From assembly GCA_013349295.1 (NCBI GenBank), contig DUZW01000003.1, forward strand, positions 1-64,000: a stretch of 64,000 nt of DNA. Direction: 5' to 3'. The position numbers and the translations under genes are program-made. The notes beneath the pieces are model-generated. The model searched no databases. It was not told the DNA's origin and saw only the letters and a list, made by a program, of their open reading frames with translations. This DNA is from Deltaproteobacteria bacterium (GTDB lineage: Bacteria; Desulfobacterota; Desulfobulbia; Desulfobulbales; Desulfurivibrionaceae). Below, piece after piece: positions 1-8,493 of the stretch. The first letter of the stretch is position 1; the number at the start of each line of letters is the position of its first letter.

Positions 1-1
1 C

Positions 2-1516
2 GCCTTTCTCAAGGGGGCCAATCTCAAAAACGCCTTCCTTGCCAACAGCAACCATGACCTGGCAATCCTGGAGGGAACCACTTACACCGCCCCGGAAAAC
101 GCCTTGAAAGAGCTGAAAAAGGTCTTACCGGAACCGGCCACACCCGCCCCCCCGCCTGCCAAAATAGAACAAGCGCGAACCCCCTCCCCGGCACCTGCCC
201 CTGTCGTCATCCCGTTGCCACCGGCAACAGCGCCCGTACCCAAGCCTGAAGCCTTACCCGCTCCAGCCCCTGGACAAACTCCGCCGACAGAATCAGTCGG
301 CCCGTCGCCAACCTCCTTGCCCGAGCCAGCGCCGGTGACCCAGGCGCCGGAACCCGTGGAGCCCTCACCGATGCAACCCGCTCCTGCCGCGGTTGCAAAA
401 AAACCGGCAGTTCCCGAGGCCATGTCATCGGGAGCCACCCCCGAGGTGGAGCGCCTGATAGCGAAGAACGCCTGCCCCGGCTGCAACCTGGCCGGAGCCG
501 ATCTGGCCGGCCTTAACCTGAATCGAGCGAATCTGGCCGGAGCCAACCTGAGCGAAGCCAATCTTAAAGGTGCAAGCCTCAAGACGGCGGATCTGGCCGC
601 GGCAAACCTCAGCCGGGCCAACCTCACGGGAGCCAACCTCGCCGGAGCCGATCTCTACAAAGCCGACCTCACCGGGGCAATCCTCTCACAAACCGATTTT
701 GAAGGGGCGTACCTGATCGGAACAATCTTGGAGAAAGAACGCCAGAAGGGCACCAAGGAGGATATAGATGCGTTCCTCGCCCAGTACCGGGATAAAACAA
801 CACCCGCCGACAGCAAGGGAACATATTTTCAGGAAAAAGAACGGGCGCAGATGGAAAATTTACGGGCTCCCTCTTTCCAGGCGATGCAGACAACACCGAC
901 GACGGGAGCTCCCGAGCAGAAGAAGGAAACCGCTGAACTCACCCCGCCGCTCCCCCCCAGCCCGGTCACGGAAGAACCCTCTGTCGCTTCTCCCATCCCC
1001 AGCGCCCCGGCGGAAGCCCGGACTGCCATAACGCCTCCAACCGAAGCAGTAACTGCCGAGAGGACACCAGCGACTACGACAAACATCGCCGTGCCGACCA
1101 TCGCGCACCCGGTCCCGCCAAGCTCTCCGGCCCCGACCAAAACACCGCAAGAAGCGCATGCGCCTGCCCCCCCCAAGCTTACCGACCTGGAAAAGCTCCT
1201 GCAACTCAATCGCTGCGTGGAATGCGATCTTTCCGGCCTGGATCTCTCCGGGAAAAAACTCCAAGGCGCCACCTTGGAACGCAGCAATCTCGCCGGGGCT
1301 AACCTGCGTAATGCCAATCTGGAAGGAGCCAACCTCAAAGGCGCGAACCTTACCGGAGCCAATCTGGAAAATGCCAATCTGGAAGGGGCTGATTTCTACA
1401 AGGCGGACGTGAGCAACGCCAACCTTAAAGGCGCAAACATCAAGAACGCATCGGGACTTAAACAGACCGGTGCCCAACCGGAAGAAATCACGAAACCAGG
1501 TTTCTTTTCAAAATAA
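2..1516 (+). CDS. Pentapeptide-repeat protein, 5' end outside the window
   Basis: The reading frame is open from the first bases, so this is the C-terminal part of a longer protein; an internal TTG near 104 is not a credible start. Three blocks of A(D/N)LxG-type pentapeptides are seen: one at the truncated N-terminus, one encoded at about 480-740 and one at about 1210-1450. Each of the two complete blocks is preceded by a similar cap containing a CxxC pair (CPGC and CVEC). The blocks are separated by long proline/alanine-rich linkers, likely disordered. Pentapeptide blocks fold as right-handed quadrilateral beta-helices and act as scaffolds or binding surfaces; the partner here is unknown. 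Location cannot be judged without the N-terminus. The antisense frames show long ORFs caused only by the repeat composition. Confidence 0.85.
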   Translation, partial: AFLKGANLKNAFLANSNHDLAILEGTTYTAPENALKELKKVLPEPATPAPPPAKIEQARTPSPAPAPVVIPLPPATAPVPKPEALPAPAPGQTPPTESVGPSPTSLPEPAPVTQAPEPVEPSPMQPAPAAVAKKPAVPEAMSSGATPEVERLIAKNACPGCNLAGADLAGLNLNRANLAGANLSEANLKGASLKTADLAAANLSRANLTGANLAGADLYKADLTGAILSQTDFEGAYLIGTILEKERQKGTKEDIDAFLAQYRDKTTPADSKGTYFQEKERAQMENLRAPSFQAMQTTPTTGAPEQKKETAELTPPLPPSPVTEEPSVASPIPSAPAEARTAITPPTEAVTAERTPATTTNIAVPTIAHPVPPSSPAPTKTPQEAHAPAPPKLTDLEKLLQLNRCVECDLSGLDLSGKKLQGATLERSNLAGANLRNANLEGANLKGANLTGANLENANLEGADFYKADVSNANLKGANIKNASGLKQTGAQPEEITKPGFFSK

Positions 1517-1580
1517 TTCGTCGCATTCAAGACGGGGCATAGACCAGACAAAGACAAATAAAGCCCAGGGGAACTGATGT

Positions 1581-2027
1581 CTAAGCGTTGTTGATCTTGA
1601 TTTCCTTTTTTTTGCTCTTGGCGGTCTTGGGCATGGTGATGGTGAGCACGCCCTTATCGAATTTGGCCTCAATTTTATCCTCCAGCACCTCCACAGGCAG
1701 ACGAAATGACCGTTGAAAGGTCCCGCTGTAGCGCTCCAGATAATAGTGGTGCTCGTCTTTTTCCTCTTTTTCTTTTTTCTTCTCGCCCTCGATGGTTAAC
1801 AGGTTGCCGGAAAGGCTCAGCTTGATGTCTTGCGGATCAAGGCCGGGCAGCTCGGCCTTGACGATCAACTTGTCCTTGGTTTCCGAGATGTCGGCCATCG
1901 GCGCCCACCCCTTGCTGAACATGGTGGGCATCGGCCAATCATCCAGGAACCGGTTCCACAGTCGGTCCATTTCGTTGCGCAGGCTGCTGATCTCTGAAAA
2001 CGGTTTCCTTGGGATAAGATCCATCAT
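1581..2027 (-). CDS. Small heat-shock protein, Hsp20/alpha-crystallin family
   Basis: 148 aa, the usual size for a bacterial sHsp. An N-terminal amphipathic part (EMDRLWNRFLDDW) is followed by the alpha-crystallin domain (about residues 42-135), including the conserved stretch LPGLDPQDIKLSLSGNLLTI and the G-V-L-T-I signature near the C-terminus. The tail ends in an IKI triplet, the I-x-I motif that docks into neighbouring subunits. It should act as an ATP-independent cytoplasmic holdase. The start is either of two adjacent ATG codons; AGGAGGTG lies just upstream. It is transcribed away from the response-regulator gene, with a perfect 20-bp palindrome in its promoter region. Confidence 0.95.
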   Translation of the reverse strand: MMDLIPRKPFSEISSLRNEMDRLWNRFLDDWPMPTMFSKGWAPMADISETKDKLIVKAELPGLDPQDIKLSLSGNLLTIEGEKKKEKEEKDEHHYYLERYSGTFQRSFRLPVEVLEDKIEAKFDKGVLTITMPKTAKSKKKEIKINNA

Positions 2028-2072
2028 TCCACACCTCCTGGGATAAGTCCCCCCTGGACTTTAGTCTCCGTC

Positions 2073-2092
2073 CATGCCGGTTAACCGGCATG
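2073..2092 (-). promoter_or_regulatory. Perfect 20-bp palindrome upstream of hsp20, operator candidate
   Basis: The sequence catgccggttaaccggcatg is its own reverse complement. It lies 46 bp before the hsp20 start. Directly upstream on the minus strand is GATAAT (2098..2093), a good -10 element, so the palindrome would cover the transcription start. There is no loop and no T-run, which argues against a terminator. Neither a CIRCE element nor a clear sigma-32 promoter is recognised. Repressor binding is an inference. Confidence 0.5.
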
Positions 2093-2147
2093 ATTATCTC
2101 ACAAGCACGGCTTAAAGAGGTTTGACCGGGCCGATCCTCGCAGACAA

Positions 2148-2534
2148 TTATTTTTTCTCAAGGACCCGGACAAGGGCTTCTTCCAGATCCTCCATGGAAA
2201 AAGGTTTTTCAATGAATTCATGCACCCCGAGCCGGAAGGCCTCGGAAATGACAGGTTCGGTCATGTAGGCCGTGAGCAGGATTTTACTGAACCGATTGTT
2301 GATGCCCTGCGCCTTTTTTAAAAACTCAAGGCCGTCCATGCCGGGCAAACGGTAGTCGGTGATGACGATCTCGCATTCTTTGCTCTTGATGATCTCCAGT
2401 CCGTCTTCCCCTGTCTCAACCGCCATGAGCGCGCAATTTTCATTGGCAAAAAAACGTCGCAAAGAATCCCGGATCCACTGATCATCCTCGACAAGCAGCA
2501 CTTTCATCCCCTGCAATCGCTCAAACAGCTCCAT
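2148..2534 (-). CDS. Single-domain response regulator (REC only)
   Basis: 128 aa consisting of one receiver domain. The acidic pair is in VLLVEDDQW, the phosphoacceptor Asp in VITDYRLPGMDG, the switch Thr in LLTAYM and the conserved Lys in FIEKPF. There is no output domain, so it probably acts by protein contact or as a phosphorelay intermediate. The start is set by GGAGGAGGG placed correctly before the first ATG; a second in-frame ATG nine codons later has no properly spaced site. It overlaps the 3' end of the upstream histidine kinase gene by 14 bp, which implies translational coupling and cognate pairing. Confidence 0.93.
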   Translation of the reverse strand: MELFERLQGMKVLLVEDDQWIRDSLRRFFANENCALMAVETGEDGLEIIKSKECEIVITDYRLPGMDGLEFLKKAQGINNRFSKILLTAYMTEPVISEAFRLGVHEFIEKPFSMEDLEEALVRVLEKK

Positions 2535-4329
2535 GACACCCTCCTCCGGGAATATATCCTTCCTGCTCCGAGTTAACCGTCAAGGTAATAACAAATTCAG
2601 CACCGCCCCAGACGCTTTCCTCCACGGTCAGCGTACCGTGATGATCGCCGATAATCCGCCGGCACAGACTCAGACCGATGCCGGTCCCGTCACTCTTAGT
2701 GGTGTAGAACGGTTCAAAAATCTTGTTCCGCAAACCTTCCGGGATTCCCGGTCCTGAGTCGCCCACCCGGATAACCACCGCCTCCTTCTCAAGAGCGGTT
2801 CGCACCGAGATCCTTTTCACCTCGGAGTGGCTTAGGGCCTCTGCCGCATTGGTCAGGAGATTGATGATGACCTGCTCAATCAGGCTGGTATCAAGACTAC
2901 AGCGGGGCAAATCGCAGGCCAGATCTTTCTCCAGCCCCACCGCATCTCTCCGCAAAGCGGCGGCGCACAGCAAGAGAGCGTTTTCCACCGGTTGATTGAC
3001 ATCAACCATCACCAACCGCGGCTGGCTCGGCTTGGAAAAATCCATGACCCGCCTGATCACTGATTCTATTTTCCGGGAGGCTGCCTGGGCCTGGGAAATA
3101 ATCTCGCCCACCGTCTCCAGATTCTCTTTTCGCTCATGGATCTTGCCCAGAGTATCAAGATAGATGTTGATGCCGGAGAGGGGGTTTCGAATCTCATGGG
3201 CAATGCCCGCGGCTACCCGGCCAAGGGAAGACATCTTGTCCTGAACCCGGACAAGATGTTCCAGCTCCTTGTTTCGGGTGATATCGACCATGCTGACCAG
3301 GACCGTATCCCTCCCCTGATAATCAATCCGGCTGGCCCGGCAGAACACCCATTTCATGCCCTTGCCCCCGTCATCCTTCTGCTGGGGATAAAAACGAAAA
3401 TCAAGATCAACCGAAGCCACCTCACCCCTGCTGACCCGGCCATAGGCGGACTCTACCTTTTCCAGATCATCGGGATGCACCCCGGCAAAGGCGTCCGGTC
3501 GGTAATGGGCGGGAAGAGGCCCAAAAAGTCTTTTCTGTTCAGGATTGCGATAGATGACCGCATTGTCCTGAATCAGGAGAATCCCGGCTTGGGAATTTTC
3601 CACCAACTCCCGAAACCTGTTTTCGGTAATGACCCGCTGCGCCTCAAGCTCCGCAAGATAGAGGGCCTGCCCCACATCTTGAGCTATTTCCCCAAGCAGC
3701 ATCCGCTCTCCAAGCTCGTGCTCGCGGGATGCCGAGACAGAAACCCCCAACAACCCATAGATCTGGCCCTGATGACTCACTCTGACCGTAAAACAAACCC
3801 TGTCCGCACCGTCCGCGGCATGGGGGCAACCCGCACAACTTGTTGTCTGGTCGCTCACCACCAGCCCCTCTCGGGATAATGCCTTTTTCGCGCAAACAGG
3901 GAAGACCCCGCTTTCCATGCCCTGCCCCCTTCGGGGAAACTCTTCCCCCTGGAAGACTTCGGAGCAGCAAAGCAGCGCCCCCTGTCGGTTTACCAAGGCA
4001 AGCCAGGCACTGAAACAATACCCGTCATCCACCAGGATACGACAGATCCCGTTGAGCAGTTCGTCCCGGTTTTTTCTCTCGGCCTGCAGCAGATGTATCC
4101 GACGCACGGTCCGCACAACCAAGGCAAGATCGGCCTCCCGTTCCCTGCTCCGCCACCGTTGCAAAAGCCAGATCCGTACCGATATCCCGCCAAGACCGCC
4201 AAGCAGCAGCAACAGGCTGGTTGGCAGCGAATAATCGAAAACGGAGCGGCCGTCCTCCAACAGAGCGACAAGGGAGAGCAACACCCCCCCTCCGAGAAAG
4301 GCCAGAATATTCAATATGCTCTTCCGCAT
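2521..4329 (-). CDS. Membrane-anchored sensor histidine kinase with GAF-like and PAS domains
   Basis: 602 aa. Two hydrophobic segments at about residues 5-25 and 33-56 form an N-terminal hairpin anchor with almost no periplasmic loop, so sensing is probably cytoplasmic or in the membrane. A GAF-like region (about 70-225) contains several cysteines, including CAGC. A PAS domain follows (about 235-360), then HisKA with the phosphoacceptor in GIAHEIRNPLSG and a HATPase domain with N box NLLTNAAEAL, DSGPGIPEG, and GTGIGLSLCR. It is NtrB-like in layout. It lies between the downstream response regulator (14-bp overlap) and an upstream hybrid kinase (19-bp gap), so all three are probably one operon. 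The ligand is unknown; the cysteine-rich GAF-like part suggests redox or a metal. Confidence 0.92.
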   Translation of the reverse strand: MRKSILNILAFLGGGVLLSLVALLEDGRSVFDYSLPTSLLLLLGGLGGISVRIWLLQRWRSREREADLALVVRTVRRIHLLQAERKNRDELLNGICRILVDDGYCFSAWLALVNRQGALLCCSEVFQGEEFPRRGQGMESGVFPVCAKKALSREGLVVSDQTTSCAGCPHAADGADRVCFTVRVSHQGQIYGLLGVSVSASREHELGERMLLGEIAQDVGQALYLAELEAQRVITENRFRELVENSQAGILLIQDNAVIYRNPEQKRLFGPLPAHYRPDAFAGVHPDDLEKVESAYGRVSRGEVASVDLDFRFYPQQKDDGGKGMKWVFCRASRIDYQGRDTVLVSMVDITRNKELEHLVRVQDKMSSLGRVAAGIAHEIRNPLSGINIYLDTLGKIHERKENLETVGEIISQAQAASRKIESVIRRVMDFSKPSQPRLVMVDVNQPVENALLLCAAALRRDAVGLEKDLACDLPRCSLDTSLIEQVIINLLTNAAEALSHSEVKRISVRTALEKEAVVIRVGDSGPGIPEGLRNKIFEPFYTTKSDGTGIGLSLCRRIIGDHHGTLTVEESVWGGAEFVITLTVNSEQEGYIPGGGCHGAV

Positions 4330-4348
4330 CCGTCAGGAGAAGATTCCT

Positions 4349-6796
4349 CTATTCTTCAGCCTGCCCATCGCCATCAAGCACCCGGCGCACCATCTTCGCC
4401 AGTCTTGCAGTGCTGAACGGCTTGAGCAGATACTCTTGCACCCCCATCTCCCTGGCCTCATCCTCGGTAATGATATCGCTGTAGCCCGTGGTCAAGATAA
4501 CCGGAATGCCGGGCCGCAAGGCCAGAATCTTTTCGGCAAGCTGGGCGCCGGTCATGCCCGGCATGGTCAGATCGGTGATAATCAGGTCAAAAGCCTCCGG
4601 ATCAGCGATAAACTGCGCCCAGGCCTCCCGACTGTCACCGAAGGCCTGAATCCGGTATCCCAAGGCCCCGAGCGCCTGCTTGCCCAATTCGACCAGGGAA
4701 GGTTCATCATCCACGAACAGGATGCGTTCAGTGCCACGGGAGACAGGCAAATCGACCGATGCGCCGCAAATTTCCTCCACCTCCGTGATGCGGGGGAAGT
4801 AGAGATCGAAAACCGTTCCCTGGCCTGGCACACTGGTAACTTCAATGGCGCCCTGATGGTTTTTCATAATTCCATGCACCACGGCAAGCCCCATCCCGGT
4901 TCCTTCACCGGGTTGTTTTGTAGTGAAAAAAGGATCAAAGATCCGCGCCGCCACATTCGGTTCCATCCCCTGCCCGTTATCCCGTACCCCAAGATGGATA
5001 TAGGCTCCGGGGCGAAGATCCGGATTCAAGGCGGCACGAGCCCCGTCAATTTCTTCGGGGCCAAGGGTGATCAGGAGAACTCCCTCCTGGCCGCGCATGG
5101 CATGGGAGGCGTTGACACAGAGATTCATCAACATCTGATGGATCTGCACCGGATCAGCCAAGGCCCAGCAGGGCTTGTCACTTATTTCCTGCTTCATTTC
5201 CATGGTGCTGGGCAGGGAAGCCCTGAGCAGTTTCATGGCCTCCTTGACGATGCTCCGCAGTTCAAGTGGTTGCCGCCTTGCCTCGCTTTGCCTGCTGAAG
5301 GTAAGAATCTGCGCCACCAGATCCCTGGCCCGCTTGCCTGCCTTGGCAACTTGAGTCAACTTGGTATAGGCGGGCATGTCCGGCTGCATATCCATCATAA
5401 CCAGCTCCGTGTACCCCAGGACCGCGGCAAGGATATTGTTGAAATCATGGGCAATGCCGCCGGCCAGGGTCCCGATGGCCTCCATCTTCTGGGCTTGGAG
5501 GAGCTGGCACTCCAGCCTCTTCTGCTCACTGATGTCCTTGGCGAAATGGGCGATGCCGCATATCTTCCCCCGGTCCTGGTCATCCATGACCGGCGTTGCA
5601 GTCACACGAAAGGTCTTTTGCAGCTCGGGATGAAAAAACTCCTGACTGTACGACTTGGGATCATGGGAAGAAAAATGCGCTACGCAACCGGAACAGGGCA
5701 CGGAACTCCCCCGGAACACTTCGTAACAAAACCGTCCGACAAGCTCTTCCGCTGTTTTTTGAAAAATACGGCAGGTCGCCTTGTTTACCCGGGTCAGGCG
5801 CCGGGAATCATCCTGCAAGGTAACGATGTCATCAACCGCATCAAAGGTCCGCTCCCACTCCCGCTGAGCCTTCCCCGTCCGTTGTTCGGCAAAGCGGCGT
5901 TCGCGGATTTCCTGGTGGAGCTGCTCGTTTTTCTGGGTAAGCTCCGAGGTGCGCGCCACCACCATTTGCTCCAAATGGTCACGATATCCCTCCAGCTTCT
6001 CTTCCGCTATTTTGCGCTCGGTGATATCCTGAATAATCGCCACGGCTGTCCGCTGGTCCGCATCGACAATGGGCAGCACGACCAAGGCAACCCGCCGTCC
6101 CTTCAACAGCAGGGCTGTCTCCTCGCCAAGGGCAATAGCCCGCTCCCCAAGCCCGGCAAATATTCTTCTCACTTCCTGCCGGGTGCTTCCCGCGAAAAAA
6201 TCAAAAAAATTCGCAGCAAGGATTTCTTCTTCCCGCGCCCCGAGGATCGCCGCCCCGGCGGCGTTGACATACACGACTATCCCTTCGGAGTTGCACTCGA
6301 CTATCCCCTCGCTGATATTGCCAAGAACAACCTCGAAATGTTTCCTGGAAATCAACAACTCCTTGGTGATTTCCCGCTGATAGACACTTTCAATTCCTAC
6401 AACCCCGGCAGAAACGAAATCTTCCTTGTTGTTGCGGGCGGCAAGCAACCGGGAGATATGCTGTTCAATATCGCGAAAAGGCCCCTTGGCGATACAGGCA
6501 TTGGCGCCGAAGGAGGCGAAATCGATCTTTTCCTCGGCGGCAATGGCGGAAAGGATGATAATACAGACGTTTTCCAGCTCCGGCATGGAACGCACGATGC
6601 GACACAGCTTATCTCCGCCGATATTTGGCATGACCATGTCCACAAACATGATATCCGGGACAAAATCGGACAGCACGTCAAGGGCGGTCAGGCTGTCAGG
6701 CGCGGTTTTCACCTCATAGCCTTTCTTGCTAAGGAAATTGTCCATGAGCCGAAGTATCAGCGGATGGTTGTCCACTACCAAAATTTTTTCTTTCAT
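4349..6796 (-). CDS. Hybrid sensor kinase: REC-PAS-PAS-HisKA-HATPase-REC
   Basis: 815 aa with no membrane segment, so cytoplasmic. Domain order: N-terminal receiver (Asp in IMFVDMVMPN), PAS (about 155-270), a coiled-coil linker, a second PAS with CSGC (about 310-430), HisKA (GGIAHDFNNILAAVLGY), HATPase (DNGQGM, GEGTGMGLAVVHG) and a C-terminal receiver (Asp in LIITDLTMPGM, Lys in YLLKPF). The ATG at 6796 is chosen because GGGAGGG stands immediately upstream; a TTG four codons earlier overlaps that ribosome-binding site. It is the first gene of a tight operon with the kinase and regulator downstream. Three separate receivers around two transmitters suggest a branched phosphorelay. Confidence 0.92.
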   Translation of the reverse strand: MKEKILVVDNHPLILRLMDNFLSKKGYEVKTAPDSLTALDVLSDFVPDIMFVDMVMPNIGGDKLCRIVRSMPELENVCIIILSAIAAEEKIDFASFGANACIAKGPFRDIEQHISRLLAARNNKEDFVSAGVVGIESVYQREITKELLISRKHFEVVLGNISEGIVECNSEGIVVYVNAAGAAILGAREEEILAANFFDFFAGSTRQEVRRIFAGLGERAIALGEETALLLKGRRVALVVLPIVDADQRTAVAIIQDITERKIAEEKLEGYRDHLEQMVVARTSELTQKNEQLHQEIRERRFAEQRTGKAQREWERTFDAVDDIVTLQDDSRRLTRVNKATCRIFQKTAEELVGRFCYEVFRGSSVPCSGCVAHFSSHDPKSYSQEFFHPELQKTFRVTATPVMDDQDRGKICGIAHFAKDISEQKRLECQLLQAQKMEAIGTLAGGIAHDFNNILAAVLGYTELVMMDMQPDMPAYTKLTQVAKAGKRARDLVAQILTFSRQSEARRQPLELRSIVKEAMKLLRASLPSTMEMKQEISDKPCWALADPVQIHQMLMNLCVNASHAMRGQEGVLLITLGPEEIDGARAALNPDLRPGAYIHLGVRDNGQGMEPNVAARIFDPFFTTKQPGEGTGMGLAVVHGIMKNHQGAIEVTSVPGQGTVFDLYFPRITEVEEICGASVDLPVSRGTERILFVDDEPSLVELGKQALGALGYRIQAFGDSREAWAQFIADPEAFDLIITDLTMPGMTGAQLAEKILALRPGIPVILTTGYSDIITEDEAREMGVQEYLLKPFSTARLAKMVRRVLDGDGQAEE

Positions 6797-6905
6797 GATC
6801 CCTCCCAAAACGCTATCGGCAAGCCCCCTCGCCGCTCTGCCGTAAATGCACCTTTATTCCACTGTTTTTTTTGATTGTAGCACATCTCCCATTCCCGCCG
6901 TGCGG

Positions 6906-8339
6906 TTAAAATGTCGACATCCCGCTCCACTCCTGAAAACGATACAGGACGTACTTAACCGACGATTTCTCGGAAAATTGCCGATAATCAAGGGAATAGA
7001 CACCATCTTGATTCCGCCAGATTCGCTCGAAATATCCAGCTGCCGCCTGAACCACCTGCGAATCCGCCGGGGCAGTCACCTCAAAACAAGCCTCCAGATT
7101 CAAGTCGTCAATATTCCTTCGGGTTAGATTTGCCGAGCCGCCGATGAGCACTGTCTGGCCGGGCAGGGAAATCATGGTCAATTTGGTATGAAACTGCTCA
7201 CCGTGCGTTCCATACCAGCGGATCTGAATTCGGCCCTGGGATTTTTCGACAAGTTCATGGGCCACCGGCCGGTTGGGAATCCCGTTTTTCCTGCGACCAA
7301 AGGCATCCTTGTTGGGATCAAGGAGAAGCCGCACCTCGGCCCCTCTGGCCGCCGCCTCAAGAAGCCCTGAGACAACCTCGCGATCGGAAAGATAGAACAT
7401 AGCCATTCGCACCGAACAACCACTCCCGCACAAGGCGAGACTCTGCAACAACCGCGATTTGATCTTCCCTTCGGTGAGCAGGCGCAGAGACACCTTCCCT
7501 GATTCGGGACGAACCGGTATCACCCACTTGGGGAGATCCTCCCCGGAAAAGCTTGCCACCGCAGCTTCCGCATCGACAACATCCCGCACCACCGCGCCCT
7601 GGGCGACAATGGCGATGTTGGAATGATAGGCGCTTGCATCATGGGGGTTGGCGGAAGTGATGAGCGCCTCTTTTTCATTGACCACCACCTTACGATGGTT
7701 GGCCTTGAAATTAAAAAGACTCAGATATCCACGGATTGTCATGGCAGGACCATCCGGGGCAAAAGGCGAGGGCAGCCAGCCTGCCCCTTTCGTGCCGAAC
7801 CATTGACAAAAAAGTCGCCACCAGGACGAATAGATGAAGTTGGAATCACGCAGCTTGCTGGTATCCGTATAAATGATCCGCACCCCGCTTGCCCGCAGCC
7901 TTCGGAAATGCTCCGGCTCATCCGCCCCGTAAGTCCGGTTGATTGCATCGGTGATGAGCACGATATCCACTTGGGGTGAACGCAGTTTTTTTTCAACGAG
8001 CCTGCGAGCCATCTCGTCGGACAAGGTTGGGAATTTTTCCCCTTGGTCATGAATATTGTTGAACAGAAAAAGGTCAAGCAGGACAAAACGCTCTGCCCCA
8101 TCAATAATTCCACACATCCGCTTAAAAATGGTTTGCTCGCATACCGGCCGTCCGGCCTGCTGATAGGTGCAATCGACCAGAAACTCGACCTTCGGCGCAA
8201 CTCGCGGCGGACCTTCCAACGAAAGGCCGTTGGGCAGAGGCTTGCTCCGCCCATACGCCATCAGGCCCAGCCAGACAACCGCCAGGACAATCACAAGGAT
8301 GCTCAAGAGCTTTCCCCACCTGAATCTTAGCTTTCCCAT
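6906..8339 (-). CDS. Phospholipase D superfamily protein, membrane-anchored
   Basis: 477 aa with one N-terminal transmembrane segment (about residues 9-28) and the rest probably periplasmic. Two PLD half-sites are visible: NHRKVVVNE...TSAN near residue 215 and FHTKLTMIS...GGSANL near 384. Both His and both Lys are kept, but the usual Asp of HxK(x)4D is Glu in the first and Ser in the second. Cardiolipin synthases share this two-domain layout but have more membrane segments, so the substrate (phospholipid or another phosphodiester) is not certain. The ATG at 8339 follows AAAGGGG; an upstream GTG is less likely. It appears monocistronic, with its own promoter. Confidence 0.85.
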   Translation of the reverse strand: MGKLRFRWGKLLSILVIVLAVVWLGLMAYGRSKPLPNGLSLEGPPRVAPKVEFLVDCTYQQAGRPVCEQTIFKRMCGIIDGAERFVLLDLFLFNNIHDQGEKFPTLSDEMARRLVEKKLRSPQVDIVLITDAINRTYGADEPEHFRRLRASGVRIIYTDTSKLRDSNFIYSSWWRLFCQWFGTKGAGWLPSPFAPDGPAMTIRGYLSLFNFKANHRKVVVNEKEALITSANPHDASAYHSNIAIVAQGAVVRDVVDAEAAVASFSGEDLPKWVIPVRPESGKVSLRLLTEGKIKSRLLQSLALCGSGCSVRMAMFYLSDREVVSGLLEAAARGAEVRLLLDPNKDAFGRRKNGIPNRPVAHELVEKSQGRIQIRWYGTHGEQFHTKLTMISLPGQTVLIGGSANLTRRNIDDLNLEACFEVTAPADSQVVQAAAGYFERIWRNQDGVYSLDYRQFSEKSSVKYVLYRFQEWSGMSTF

Positions 8340-8357
8340 AAACACCCCTTTGGATTG

Positions 8358-8387
8358 ATTACATCACAGTCCGTTGACGCTTGTCAA
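8358..8387 (-). promoter_or_regulatory. Sigma-70-type promoter for the PLD-family gene
   Basis: On the minus strand, TTGACA (8387..8382) and TGTAAT (8363..8358) are separated by 18 bp. The first is a perfect -35 and the second matches five of six -10 positions. Transcription would start near 8351, leaving a short leader that still contains the AAAGGGG ribosome-binding site. Confidence 0.6.
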
Positions 8388-8493
8388 TTATGTCGGCCAT
8401 ACAATGAGAAGAAAGACGATAACTCAGCAAGAAAGAAGCAAAGAAGGAAACACTCGCGGGGAAAAGCGAAGGGAGGAATTCCGACAAAAAAAC

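Noticed and set aside
4316-6874. 852-codon plus-strand ORF opposite the hybrid kinase
   Set aside because: It is the reverse frame of a gene with complete kinase motifs; the peptide has no coherent domain and no ribosome-binding site.
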